47,400 nucleotides of DNA, from assembly GCA_964342265.1 (NCBI GenBank), contig CAYFFE010000012.1, forward strand, positions 1-47,400, in the 5' to 3' direction. Positions 24,224 to 32,772 of the stretch are shown here, piece by piece. Under the pieces are notes generated by a model. That model saw only the letters and a program-made list of their open reading frames with translations, ran no database searches and was not told where the DNA came from. The DNA is from Halioxenophilus sp964342265. GTDB lineage: Bacteria > Pseudomonadota > Gammaproteobacteria > Pseudomonadales > Cellvibrionaceae. Within the stretch, counting starts at the first letter, position 1. The number at the start of each line of letters is the position of its first letter. The translations under genes were made by a program, and so were the position numbers.

Positions 24224-25108
24224 ATGAGAGCCAACAACTGGCATATTCCAACCATTGCCCTAATTGCCATTATCCTAATCACTTTTATTAGGCTGTCACC
24301 CCACGCTTATTCGCTAAGCCCCGAATTCGAAGCTGATCGACTGGTGTTATTGGCACAAGATCAAATTAACAACAATCGCTACAGTGATGCACGCACCACT
24401 CTGGCTCAAGTACGCAGCCTAAATACCCGATATCCCAATAAATTTTACTACCTAAGCGCATTAACACTGGCCCAACAAGAACAATATTCATCGGCTATTC
24501 GCGCTTTGGAGGACTACATAGAGCAGTCGGGTAAAAATGCTGAGCATTACTATGCTGCGCTGGAAAAAATTACCGAGTATCGCTCAAAGTTAAATCAAAC
24601 ATCGAGTTCATCGCGCAAAAATTCATCAACGATCGGCTCAACAACACCCGACAGGGGAGCAACCATTACTTGGTCTGAGCCCCCTAAAAAAGTAGAAAAT
24701 TATTTAGAGAACATTCAGTTTCTCTACCAAATTTCCGATCCTGAGAAAGCCCTGCTCACCCACATTAATAATTTGCTAGATTTCTACGGTTATGGTGATA
24801 AAACCATCCGCGCGGCGAGTCGGATTACCTCCCCCAACCGGTTTAGCTTGGCAATTACTCCACCGGCCAACTTGGTCACTACCAAACAGCAAATTGTCGA
24901 CCAAAGAGAACAATTTACCAGCTCTCGCATGTCTGTGTACGGGGTGAACCCTTATGTTGATTTTCATTGCCGAGCCAGAGACAACAGCTGTTTGATTCGC
25001 CACCCAGTTACCAACGATGATTGGCTGCAAATCGTAAATAACGATGAAGCAGCGCGCGAGTTGGCCAAAGCACTGGCAGAATTAATCAAACTGTTGCAAG
25101 CCAGCTAA
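24224..25108 (+). CDS. membrane-anchored protein with TPR-like repeats, unknown function
   Basis: I do not recognise this protein by name. From the ATG at 24224 it has 294 residues: a hydrophobic N-terminal segment (about 7-24, IPTIALIAIILITFI) that could be an anchor or signal, then about two TPR-like helical pairs (residues 35-110, with LLAQDQINNNRYSDARTTLAQV and AIRALEDYIEQSG). A Ser-rich linker and a C-terminal domain of about 140 residues follow, ending in a helix rich in Ala and Leu. An in-frame TTG nine codons earlier is less likely. It is probably periplasmic. It is divergent from the coiled-coil gene and stands 150 bases before hemH on the same strand. Confidence 0.7.
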   Translation: MRANNWHIPTIALIAIILITFIRLSPHAYSLSPEFEADRLVLLAQDQINNNRYSDARTTLAQVRSLNTRYPNKFYYLSALTLAQQEQYSSAIRALEDYIEQSGKNAEHYYAALEKITEYRSKLNQTSSSSRKNSSTIGSTTPDRGATITWSEPPKKVENYLENIQFLYQISDPEKALLTHINNLLDFYGYGDKTIRAASRITSPNRFSLAITPPANLVTTKQQIVDQREQFTSSRMSVYGVNPYVDFHCRARDNSCLIRHPVTNDDWLQIVNNDEAARELAKALAELIKLLQAS

Positions 25109-25258
25109 GGTCTGCAGGCAATACGTCGTTTAATTTTGATTCTGCTTAGCTGAGTGATCCCAACAACCCTCGCGAACGTAACCGTACCCACATCCCAAAA
25201 TCGGCCATAGCTGTGGTACAGTCCGGCTTTCGACACAGCGGCTAAATTAAATACACTC

Positions 25259-26329
25259 ATGAAATATAAAAACACTCGCGATCACAATCATAAAGACCCT
25301 CACACTCTCGGGGTATTGGTCACTAATCTCGGCACACCGGATGCGCCCACACCGCGTGCATTAAGAGTGTATTTAAAGCAATTTTTATCCGATCCCCGCG
25401 TCGTGGAATTTCCGCGGCTTTTGTGGTGGCTGGTTTTAAATTTAGTGATTCTGCGCTTTCGCCCGGCTAAATCCGCCGAAGCTTATAAAACCGTGTGGAC
25501 GAAGGAAGGCTCGCCACTACTCACAATCACCCAACAACAAGCTGAAAAGTTGCAGCAAAAGCTCGGGCCCGATGTCTCTGTGGCCTTCGGCATGCGCTAC
25601 GGCAATCCGAGCTTAAGCTCAGCCATAGAATCTCTGTTAAATAAAGGGGTTCGCAAACTGCTGATTTTGCCGTTGTATCCACAATACAGCGCCACGACCA
25701 CGGCTTCCACGTTCGATGCCATAAGCCATGATTTTACTCAGCGCCGCTGGCTGCCGGATATTCGATTTGTATCCCACTATCACGATCACGACCGCTACAT
25801 AAATGCCTGTAAACTACAAATAGAACAGTACTGGCAAACCCATGGCCGCGCCGATAAATTGGTGTTGTCGTATCACGGTATTCCCAAGCGATATTTGGAA
25901 AATGGCGATCCATATTTTTGCGAGTGCCATAAAACTTCTCGCTTAATTGCCGACGCTTTGGGCTTAACCAGCGATGACTATTTAACCACTTTCCAATCGC
26001 GCTTTGGCCGCGAGCCGTGGCTACAGCCCTACACGGATGAAACACTGAAAAGTTTACCCACTCAGGGCGTAATGTCGGTGCAAGTTTTTTGCCCGGGCTT
26101 TTCCGCCGACTGCTTAGAAACCATCGAAGAAATTAATGTCGAAAATCGCGAGTATTTTCTCTCTGCCGGTGGTGAACGTTTCGATTACATCGAAGCGTTA
26201 AATGCTAGCGAAGCACACATCGACGCCCTAGCTGAAATTGTTCAACAAAATTTGCAAGGCTGGCAAATCGAAAACCAAGAACGACCGCTGCAATCCGAAA
26301 AAGCCGTTGCGCTGGGAGCTTCGCAATAA
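25259..26329 (+). CDS. hemH: ferrochelatase
   Basis: HemH inserts Fe2+ into protoporphyrin IX, the last step of protoheme synthesis. The 356-residue product has the family motifs from LGVLVTNLGTPDAPTPRALRVYLKQFLSDPRVVE onward. The catalytic residues are His206 (SYHGIPKRY) and Glu287 (CPGFSADCLETIEE), each 12 beyond the E. coli positions; the surplus comes mostly from a short polar N-terminal extension (KYKNTRDHNHKD). The stop overlaps the start of the next gene by one base (TAATG), so the two chelatases are probably translationally coupled. No clear ribosome-binding site is seen. Confidence 0.97.
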   Translation: MKYKNTRDHNHKDPHTLGVLVTNLGTPDAPTPRALRVYLKQFLSDPRVVEFPRLLWWLVLNLVILRFRPAKSAEAYKTVWTKEGSPLLTITQQQAEKLQQKLGPDVSVAFGMRYGNPSLSSAIESLLNKGVRKLLILPLYPQYSATTTASTFDAISHDFTQRRWLPDIRFVSHYHDHDRYINACKLQIEQYWQTHGRADKLVLSYHGIPKRYLENGDPYFCECHKTSRLIADALGLTSDDYLTTFQSRFGREPWLQPYTDETLKSLPTQGVMSVQVFCPGFSADCLETIEEINVENREYFLSAGGERFDYIEALNASEAHIDALAEIVQQNLQGWQIENQERPLQSEKAVALGASQ

Positions 26330-26715
26330 TGCCAACAACGCAAACCGCTTTGCTCATTATGGCTCACGGCAGCCGAGCCTCAGCTGCCAATGAGGAGTTT
26401 CTAGCGTTTGTTAACAAATTGGCTGAACAAAACCAACACTACACCGCTGTAAGGGGTGTATTTTTAGAGTTAAGCGAACCCAGCTTGGTGCAAGCGGTTC
26501 ATTCTCTGGCGGATCAAGGCATAAATACATTTCAACTCTATCCGCTGTTCTTTAACTGCGGCAAGCACGTACAAAAAGATATACCCGCACAAATTGCCGA
26601 AGCCCAAGCATCGCGCCCGAACATTGAGATTAGAATGTTGGATTATTTTGGTTCAAGCAAAACGCTGGTGGACGCTGTTAACCAACATATTCTCCAGCAA
26701 ACCGAAAATCGCTAG
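26329..26715 (+). CDS. small CbiX/SirB-type class II chelatase
   Basis: The 128-residue protein is a single-domain CbiX/SirB-type chelatase, half the size of the duplicated bacterial CbiX. It begins LLIMAHGSRASAANEEF with the metal-site His13, has Glu47, and carries the second His80 in FFNCGKHVQKDIP. Such proteins insert cobalt or iron into sirohydrochlorin for cobalamin or siroheme; the metal cannot be told from sequence. Ferrochelatase belongs to the same fold superfamily and overlaps it by one base, so the locus makes two related tetrapyrrole chelatases from one message. A convergent terminator-like hairpin follows. Confidence 0.88.
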   Translation: MPTTQTALLIMAHGSRASAANEEFLAFVNKLAEQNQHYTAVRGVFLELSEPSLVQAVHSLADQGINTFQLYPLFFNCGKHVQKDIPAQIAEAQASRPNIEIRMLDYFGSSKTLVDAVNQHILQQTENR

Positions 26716-26800
26716 CGTTTTATTTGTGTCGACCAGCGCTTGCGATTAGCGGTAACTGAAATTAACAAGGTTACGAGTACAGGAAGGGGTTTTATTGAGA

Positions 26801-26838
26801 AACCCAAAGGTAAGCAATCACGCTTGCCCCTTGGGCTT
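26801..26838. terminator. imperfect hairpin between convergent chelatase and fabY genes
   Basis: CCCAA, GG and AAGC segments at 26803-26815 pair with GCTT, CC and TTGGG at 26822-26835, with small bulges. A short T-run follows on the plus strand. It sits beside the fabY stop. Confidence 0.5.
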
Positions 26839-26842
26839 TACA

Positions 26843-28756
26843 TTAAAACATGTCGTCGTAGGGATTATCGAAGTCTAAATCAATGCTCTGCTCAAAGCCC
26901 GGCAACTTGAGGCTATCGGTCGATATATCAATCGCGGCCTCATCAATCATGCCTTCGCCAAACTGATAAATTACCTGCAAGTCGCCCTGCTTAGCCAAGT
27001 TATCGTATTCTGCCGCCGCTAAACGAGTTTTCTCACGCGCTTGTTGATAGCGTAAAAACCGCTCTTTACCGTAGCGCTTCTCCAGCATTTGTTCGGTTTT
27101 ATCGGGCGAAACCATAATCGCCGTGCCGTTGGCACCGCCAAAGCCTTTGGAATTGATAAAGGCCACGTCCAAATCGCCTTCAAACAGTTGATCTTGCAAA
27201 AACAACGATAAACGCTCATCGAATACGTCATCGGCAATGGCGTCGGCTGTTTTGATGCCGGGCAGCCATTTGTGCTTGAACATCCCCAAGGTCGCCGTGA
27301 CCTGATCGCCACTCGCAGGCGCCAGCGAGTGCCCCAAAAAGGCTTTAATCGCTACCACGGGCCAATCGTTTATGCCGAAAGCCTTGGCTACCCGGTCGAA
27401 GATTTCGGATTCTGTGGTGCGGTTTTTGGGTGTGCTGGAACCATGCGCCAACAGAATACTGTGATTGGTAACCTGCTCACCGAATATGTCTCTCGCCGCC
27501 GCTACCGCCTTGGCCAGTGTTACGTAGTTGCCGGCACCAGGGGCAGAAATCGACTTTTTATAGCCATCGGAATTTAAGAACACATCCGCTACCGAGCCAT
27601 GGATGTCTGCGCCTAGCTCCATGGCCAGTTCGTCGTCCATTAACACCACATATTGGCTGGACTCGGCAATGGTAAATCCGCAGTTATCCGAGAAAGGTCG
27701 GCTCGAACGGCGATGATCCACCGCCTCAGTTCCGTACAACTTGCGTTGGCTTTCTTCGGTGGCCAAGGCTCCCATGGTTAGGTAACCATCGATAATTTCG
27801 CTGGTAATGGGCGCTTCGCTCGCACCAACAATAACCACGCGCTTACGGCCAGAGCGGATTTGCTCTATTCCGGTATTAAGGTTGTACAAGAACGTGGCAC
27901 AAGCACCGGTTACAGAACCGGAGCTGCCGACACTGCCAATCATGTAAGCGTTGATAAAATCCGTGGTCATGGAATTGAGACCAAGAATTAAGTTTTTGGT
28001 AGACACCCGCCCGCCTTTTAGGCGTGATTGCATCAATCCACCAACACCGTATTCGTCCATTTGCGCCATGATATTGCTCGAATACACACCGATGGCATCG
28101 GGCGATACGTTATCGGCAATAGTTTGCCAGGGAATACCCAGCGAACGAATGGCATCGGAGGCTCCCAAAACTGCCATCTGCAATGCTTTTGGATGAAAAC
28201 GGGAGTTGTAGTGATTGCCAGGGTTAAAGCCTGTGGGCAATTGGCCCGCCGATTTCACAGGAAATTCTCGGTAGCTGTCGATTTTTACGTCGTTCAGCTG
28301 CGTTACTTCCACATTCACCAAATTGGCGTCTGTCGCATCCGAAATGTTCCATGATTCGGGTAACGGCTCGGGTAAATCGCGTTTTTTAATCGAAAACCGA
28401 ATGGGTTGACCGTCGCGGCCGCTGAGGTTTGCTTTTTTCTGCCAGTGCAAACGATCAACGTCGAAATAGCCGTCTGCGCTAATTTTTCGAATTAAGGTTT
28501 CGTCGACTACCGACTGACGCAGGGCATTGGCCACTTGAGACTCGGAAAGCCCGCTCTCTTCGGCCAGTTTAAAACCGCCGTTTTCGTAGCTGGCTAGCCC
28601 CATGAGTACGGCCAAATTGGCGACTGTTGCATCGCGTGTAGCCGAATCCAGGCTTTCTAGCACCAGTCGATGATAGGCGTGATGTGAAGAAACGCGTCCG
28701 GCAGCGTTATAGCCACCAAACCCGACGATAACTGGCAACTTTGTGGTCGCTGACAT
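26843..28756 (-). CDS. fabY: beta-ketoacyl-ACP synthase, FabY-type
   Basis: The 637-residue product is a long thiolase-fold condensing enzyme. The catalytic triad is Cys286 (GACATFLYN), His438 (LLAHGSSTPKNRTTE) and His476 (FLGHSLAPASGDQ). Length and layout match Pseudomonas aeruginosa FabY (about 634 residues), which condenses acetyl-CoA with malonyl-ACP to start fatty acid synthesis in place of FabH. The N-terminal 130 residues before the synthase core are a family feature. The name rests on length and motif recall, without alignment. The gene stands alone. A 27-base inverted repeat lies 33-59 bases before the start codon, in promoter position. Other long FabB/F-like synthases are possible. 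Confidence 0.85.
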   Translation of the reverse strand: MSATTKLPVIVGFGGYNAAGRVSSHHAYHRLVLESLDSATRDATVANLAVLMGLASYENGGFKLAEESGLSESQVANALRQSVVDETLIRKISADGYFDVDRLHWQKKANLSGRDGQPIRFSIKKRDLPEPLPESWNISDATDANLVNVEVTQLNDVKIDSYREFPVKSAGQLPTGFNPGNHYNSRFHPKALQMAVLGASDAIRSLGIPWQTIADNVSPDAIGVYSSNIMAQMDEYGVGGLMQSRLKGGRVSTKNLILGLNSMTTDFINAYMIGSVGSSGSVTGACATFLYNLNTGIEQIRSGRKRVVIVGASEAPITSEIIDGYLTMGALATEESQRKLYGTEAVDHRRSSRPFSDNCGFTIAESSQYVVLMDDELAMELGADIHGSVADVFLNSDGYKKSISAPGAGNYVTLAKAVAAARDIFGEQVTNHSILLAHGSSTPKNRTTESEIFDRVAKAFGINDWPVVAIKAFLGHSLAPASGDQVTATLGMFKHKWLPGIKTADAIADDVFDERLSLFLQDQLFEGDLDVAFINSKGFGGANGTAIMVSPDKTEQMLEKRYGKERFLRYQQAREKTRLAAAEYDNLAKQGDLQVIYQFGEGMIDEAAIDISTDSLKLPGFEQSIDLDFDNPYDDMF

Positions 28757-29098
28757 GGCAACAATACCTAGCCTTATAGGGGACGCTTATAGACTCATTA
28801 AATGAAACAGTCTATTGCTTGAGCTTGGGAGTAAAAACTGCTATTTCGGTCAATATTCTGGGCTTTTTAGCCAGTCCGCACCAAAACTGAGCACGCTCTA
28901 GAATCCGGCCGTTTTAATAATTCAAAAGTAAAATCAATACGATGAGAAATAATGGCCATGCGTTTACGATATTTCTACTCAAGTACCTTACCTTAAAAGC
29001 CTTAAAAGGTTCGCACTTTTGACCGATAAGCACGCTATCTACAGTGAGTTTGAACTAAACTCTACACGTCTAACTTGGTTTTAAGCAACAGGGAAACA
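28757..29098. promoter_or_regulatory. 342-base divergent promoter region, fabY / DUF1631-like gene
   Basis: Apart from the operator-like palindrome at 28789-28815, the gap contains a direct repeat of CCTTAAAAG near 28990-29008 upstream of the DUF1631-like gene. No gene is seen. Confidence 0.5.
28789..28815. promoter_or_regulatory. operator-like inverted repeat upstream of fabY
   Basis: ATAGACT (28789-28795) and AGTCTAT (28809-28815) flank a 13-base centre that is itself nearly palindromic (CATTAAATG). The site is in the expected promoter zone of fabY on the minus strand. A TetR- or GntR-type dimer would fit the symmetry. The regulator is not identified. Confidence 0.5.
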
Positions 29099-30799
29099 AT
29101 GCCAACCACTAAAAATAAGGATAGCCTACAAACCAAGCTAACCGGCCTGTTTGCTCAGCAACGAGTTCGAGATTCTGAGTTCAGTCAGGAAAGGCTGCGC
29201 AAACTTTTTTATCAATTGTTGCGCCAATCGTATTTACAGGACGATTTGCAAGAACACAGCCAATCCTTGGCAAACCATCTGGCCAACTACTACTGGCATT
29301 TGGGCAAAAATATGCTGGAGCCCAATTCCCTTAGCCAAATTGCCGCATGCCTGTACTACCACCTTTGCCGCTGGCGGCCCAACAAAGGCCGTGTTGGCCG
29401 AGAATTTTTGCAGTTAGTGGAGCAATTCAACGAACTATTCAAATCTCAAACAACACCAACCGCTGCGGATTTAATTACCTTCAGAGATTCGCTGGTTCAA
29501 TACGATAAAAAGCTCAACACTCGCAGCATTGCACTCGAACACCGCCAACTTACTGGCGATTTAAATCAATCAACCGCCGAGCAAACACGCATCGAGCTGG
29601 CTGATACCATTAACACCCTGTTTGCTAATCGCCAACTGCCCCGCTGGTTAACGGAATTTATTCACCAAAAATTATTTTTTGATTTAACTGCCCTAACACT
29701 TAATCAAAACGAAAGCCACACGGTTGAGCGGTGGATTGATTTACTGCGTCAGCTTGCTTGGGTTTACGAAATGCCCTCGCTTTCGCCTCAAGAGTCGCTG
29801 CATCACCAGCAAAAACTCTATACGTTTTTACCAGAAGTCATCGAGAAGATTGACGAAAGCTACTACGCGAGTTTTCCTGACACAAACATTTACGAATACC
29901 ATCTGGAAAAGCTTATCGAGTCACTGGTCAATTGCCTGAAAAAACAAGTTGAAGACACTGAGCCTTTTTTACCCATTAACCAGCAATCCACCGACAGCAC
30001 CATCGTGGTTGCCAACTCTCCGGATATTAAAGCCCAAGCGCAATACCAGCCAGGCGATTGGTTTTTTCTAAAGCACGCTCACGACCCAATAGCGGCGTAC
30101 AAGATTTATTTTTTCGACGAGCAATCCGGCGTTGCTTACTTTTCTGACTACTATGGCAAGCGCTCAGCATCTTACGACAGCGAACAAGTTGCTTTTTTTA
30201 TTGCCTCTAAAGTACTGGTTAAAATAAAAAGCTTTGAAACCCAACTACTGCATATTGTCGACTTTTTTATTGATCAAGAACAAAAATACTGGGCCAGAAA
30301 ATCTGCCGCTCCAATTGAATCCCCAGTACGCAAGGAAAAACCCACCGAGAGTCCACACCATCAACCGGCCGACGAAATTAACCAATCGGTTAAAAAAATC
30401 AAACAAGAAATCGATGAACTAGAACAACGGTTAGTGAAAAAACAAGCTACAAGTAGCGAAACCAACTTAGCAACCCCAGGCGAAACACAAAACTCGCCTC
30501 CCATTAAACAGACCGTTAAATCCGACGAAGAAATACAAGCCTTTGGATTATTACTGAACAACTTACAGTTGGGCGCTTGGCTTCGGTTTGTGGAATCCAC
30601 AGAGCCTCGTCAAAAACTCACACTCAAACTGCCCTCGTCGGATAAATATTTATTTACCGATCGATTAGGACGAAAAATGGGTGAATACAAACTCGCAGAT
30701 CTAAAAACTCTGTTTTCGCAAGGCCTGTTGGAAGTTGTTAGCGAAGGTGAGCAGTTCGACAATAAATTGGAACAAATCGTCCGCGGGCAGCGCAGGTGA
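29099..30799 (+). CDS. DUF1631-like protein with duplicated C-terminal module
   Basis: From the ATG at 29099 (AGGGAAAC upstream) the protein has 566 residues. The N-terminal two thirds is helical, with no catalytic motif seen. The last 75 residues (about 490-562, GAWLRF ... KYLFTDRLGRKMGEYKLADLKTLFSQGLLEVV) resemble the C-terminal end of DUF1631 proteins. A similar module occurs earlier (about 318-388, GDWFFL ... VAYFSDYYGKRSASYDSEQVAFFIASKVLV), so the module appears twice. A charged coil (about 410-460) lies between. DUF1631 has no settled function; its C-terminal end is suggestive of a PilZ-like barrel. The next gene, 4 bases on, encodes a PilZ protein, which hints at c-di-GMP signalling. 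The family call is from memory and moderate. Confidence 0.7.
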   Translation: MPTTKNKDSLQTKLTGLFAQQRVRDSEFSQERLRKLFYQLLRQSYLQDDLQEHSQSLANHLANYYWHLGKNMLEPNSLSQIAACLYYHLCRWRPNKGRVGREFLQLVEQFNELFKSQTTPTAADLITFRDSLVQYDKKLNTRSIALEHRQLTGDLNQSTAEQTRIELADTINTLFANRQLPRWLTEFIHQKLFFDLTALTLNQNESHTVERWIDLLRQLAWVYEMPSLSPQESLHHQQKLYTFLPEVIEKIDESYYASFPDTNIYEYHLEKLIESLVNCLKKQVEDTEPFLPINQQSTDSTIVVANSPDIKAQAQYQPGDWFFLKHAHDPIAAYKIYFFDEQSGVAYFSDYYGKRSASYDSEQVAFFIASKVLVKIKSFETQLLHIVDFFIDQEQKYWARKSAAPIESPVRKEKPTESPHHQPADEINQSVKKIKQEIDELEQRLVKKQATSSETNLATPGETQNSPPIKQTVKSDEEIQAFGLLLNNLQLGAWLRFVESTEPRQKLTLKLPSSDKYLFTDRLGRKMGEYKLADLKTLFSQGLLEVVSEGEQFDNKLEQIVRGQRR

Positions 30800-30803
30800 A
30801 CAC

Positions 30804-31181
30804 ATGAACCAACGTAGAGAATTTCGTTTAACCGGCAATCACACCGTTGTTATTCAGGTCGTCACCGACTCACAACACGAGTTTTTACTCACTTGTTCCA
30901 GTGTCGATATATCGAGCGAAGGTTTACAGGTGACCGTCAATACCGCGCTTGAAGCGGGTAATATTTACTTTGTGACACTGATTCCCGACGAAGACGATTT
31001 AGCACCGGTTATTGCTCAGGAAAAATTTCACCTTGTGGCCGAGATTATTTGGTGCAACGAAATTAACGCGTCTGGCACCTACCGAACTGGCCTGCATTTT
31101 TTAAACTCTGAGGACGAACATTACCTAGCCTGGAAACATTGGGTTTTGCACAAACTACAACAGCTGCAAGAGGACGAGTAG
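30804..31181 (+). CDS. PilZ domain protein
   Basis: The 125-residue product is a single PilZ domain, which binds cyclic di-GMP. The RxxxR motif is at the very start (Q3-R4-R5-E6-F7-R8), and the second motif (D/N)xSxxG appears as DISSEG at about residue 37. I chose the ATG at 30804 because it places RxxxR at the N terminus and follows the stop of the previous gene by four bases with AGG upstream; an in-frame start further upstream would overlap the DUF1631-like gene by 65 bases. The two genes almost certainly share one message. The partner is the DUF1631-like protein, but the output is unknown. It is convergent with the patatin gene across 25 bases without a visible terminator. Confidence 0.88.
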   Translation: MNQRREFRLTGNHTVVIQVVTDSQHEFLLTCSSVDISSEGLQVTVNTALEAGNIYFVTLIPDEDDLAPVIAQEKFHLVAEIIWCNEINASGTYRTGLHFLNSEDEHYLAWKHWVLHKLQQLQEDE

Positions 31182-31206
31182 CTTCCGTTGCAAATTTTAA
31201 TAGGCA

Positions 31207-32343
31207 TCAATCGTCGTAGAAAAAACGCAGAATTGCTTCTCGATCCCACATGGCATCTTGATACCCCAAATCAATTAACTCGTTGCAAAATTTATCGGAA
31301 AACATCAAATAACTGGCCATAGTTGCACCGCCACCTTTGGTGGTAGCACCCGTTGAACGCATCATCATACGCAAGGGTTTAGGCATGTAGCGCACGCAGC
31401 GACCGGCTATTTTGTCCAACGGTTTGGTGGGAGAAATCACCAATGCATCGATTTTGGTTAAATGCGGATTTTGTTGCCGTTTTTCGCTGTCAACCAATTC
31501 AAGCAGCTCGTTAATATCCTGCAAATGTTCTAAATCCGAATCCAGCGAGTCGATAAAGGCGCTGTTAAGTAAATGCCCCAATACCTGGCCGATGGATGGC
31601 GAATGACGCACCACACTGCGTTTGCCCCAATGAGCTGGGTTGCGGTTGTTACTCACCCCCACAATAAAAATTTTGTTCGCTCCCAAATTAAGCGCAGTGC
31701 TCAATGGCGATAATTGACGAATGGCTCCGTCGCCATAATATTCCCGCCCAATTTTTACTGTGGGAAAAATACCGGGGATGGCCGACGAGGCCATTAAATG
31801 ATCGAGTGTTAATAAAGATGGCAAACCAATGCGATGAAATTTTCGCCAGCCTTCTATGTCGGGATGGCCCTGGAAAAAGCTCACCGATTCACCACTGCTG
31901 TAGGCCATGGCGGTAACCGATACGGCTCGCAACCGGCCGTTGTCGATGGCCTCGGGAAGATTTTCAAAATGAATTTGTTGTTCTAACAACTCGCGCAACG
32001 GCGAATTATCGAGTAACGACAACGGGCGATTTTTACCCACACCCTGGTTGAAGAAGGATCCTCCCACTCGTACCGCACCGCGCAATAAATCCTGCCAATG
32101 GGCTTTAATGACTTTATCCACCGATAAATCACGCCACAATGCATTGAGGTTTGCAATGGCTTCGCCAAAGTCTCCCGCGTGGGTGGCCAGAGCCAAGGAA
32201 TTAATAGCGCCTGCAGAGGTGCCACAAATGATGGGAAACAAATTGGCTTTGCGATCAGGGATAATTTCGTTAACCGCTTCGAGTACGCCAACTTGATACG
32301 CGGCGCGCGCGCCACCGCCGGAGAGAACTAACGCTGGAGTCAT
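31207..32343 (-). CDS. patatin-like phospholipase family protein
   Basis: Patatin-like enzymes are lipid acyl hydrolases with a Ser-Asp dyad. The 378 residues show the oxyanion loop SGGGARAAYQVG (8-19), the nucleophile Ser43 in GTSAG, and Asp205 in YYGDGA. No signal peptide is seen, so it is probably cytoplasmic or membrane-associated and releases fatty acids from phospholipid. The C-terminal 100 residues are family-specific. It is followed upstream on the same strand by fadD (430-base gap) and a long acyl-CoA dehydrogenase, which suits a fatty-acid use theme, but each gene seems to have its own promoter. Confidence 0.92.
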   Translation of the reverse strand: MTPALVLSGGGARAAYQVGVLEAVNEIIPDRKANLFPIICGTSAGAINSLALATHAGDFGEAIANLNALWRDLSVDKVIKAHWQDLLRGAVRVGGSFFNQGVGKNRPLSLLDNSPLRELLEQQIHFENLPEAIDNGRLRAVSVTAMAYSSGESVSFFQGHPDIEGWRKFHRIGLPSLLTLDHLMASSAIPGIFPTVKIGREYYGDGAIRQLSPLSTALNLGANKIFIVGVSNNRNPAHWGKRSVVRHSPSIGQVLGHLLNSAFIDSLDSDLEHLQDINELLELVDSEKRQQNPHLTKIDALVISPTKPLDKIAGRCVRYMPKPLRMMMRSTGATTKGGGATMASYLMFSDKFCNELIDLGYQDAMWDREAILRFFYDD

Positions 32344-32644
32344 AACAGAGACTTAAGGCAACCATGGAGTAAGTGAATAACGTCGCTGACCATACCGATT
32401 TATTAGCGCATTGCAATCCCAACACTGCAACGACCACTTATGCTGCACCACAGAAAATTCTTGAATACTCTGCGTGTTACAGGGCGGGAGCGTTGGTATT
32501 GATCAATTAAGTGCTAAATTTTGTTCCTTTTAAAAAATATATTAATTTCATTCAGTTATATATTTATGTATAGCACTGTTTGCCCATAAAGTCCTGGGTT
32601 GACAAGCCTTTAAGGTGAAATGAGTGTTTTGGCGCAGAACAAAG

Positions 32645-32664
32645 TACGGCGGTTAAGCGCCGTA
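32645..32664. repeat. 7-bp hairpin next to the fadD terminator
   Basis: TACGGCG (32645-32651) and CGCCGTA (32658-32664) flank a 6-base loop. It lies 15 bases beyond the fadD terminator stem on the minus strand. Confidence 0.5.
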
Positions 32665-32679
32665 TGTCGTAGAAGACGC

Positions 32680-32716
32680 AAAAACCCGTTTTGGTGTGAA
32701 ACCAAAACGGGTTTTT
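32680..32716. terminator. intrinsic terminator of fadD
   Basis: A 16-bp perfect stem joins 32680-32695 and 32701-32716 across a GTGAA loop, with A- and T-rich ends. It lies 57 bases past the fadD stop on the minus strand. Confidence 0.93.
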
Positions 32717-32772
32717 AAGGGACGCGATATTAGCGCTGGCCAAGACTCGCTCGCCAGAGCGCTGATAACGCC

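Larger units (their letters stand above)
32344..32772. other. 429-base gap between patatin and fadD genes
   Basis: This gap contains the fadD terminator (32680-32716) and a small TACGGCG/CGCCGTA hairpin (32645-32664). The AT-rich part near 32520-32580 probably holds the patatin promoter. No gene is seen. Confidence 0.6.
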
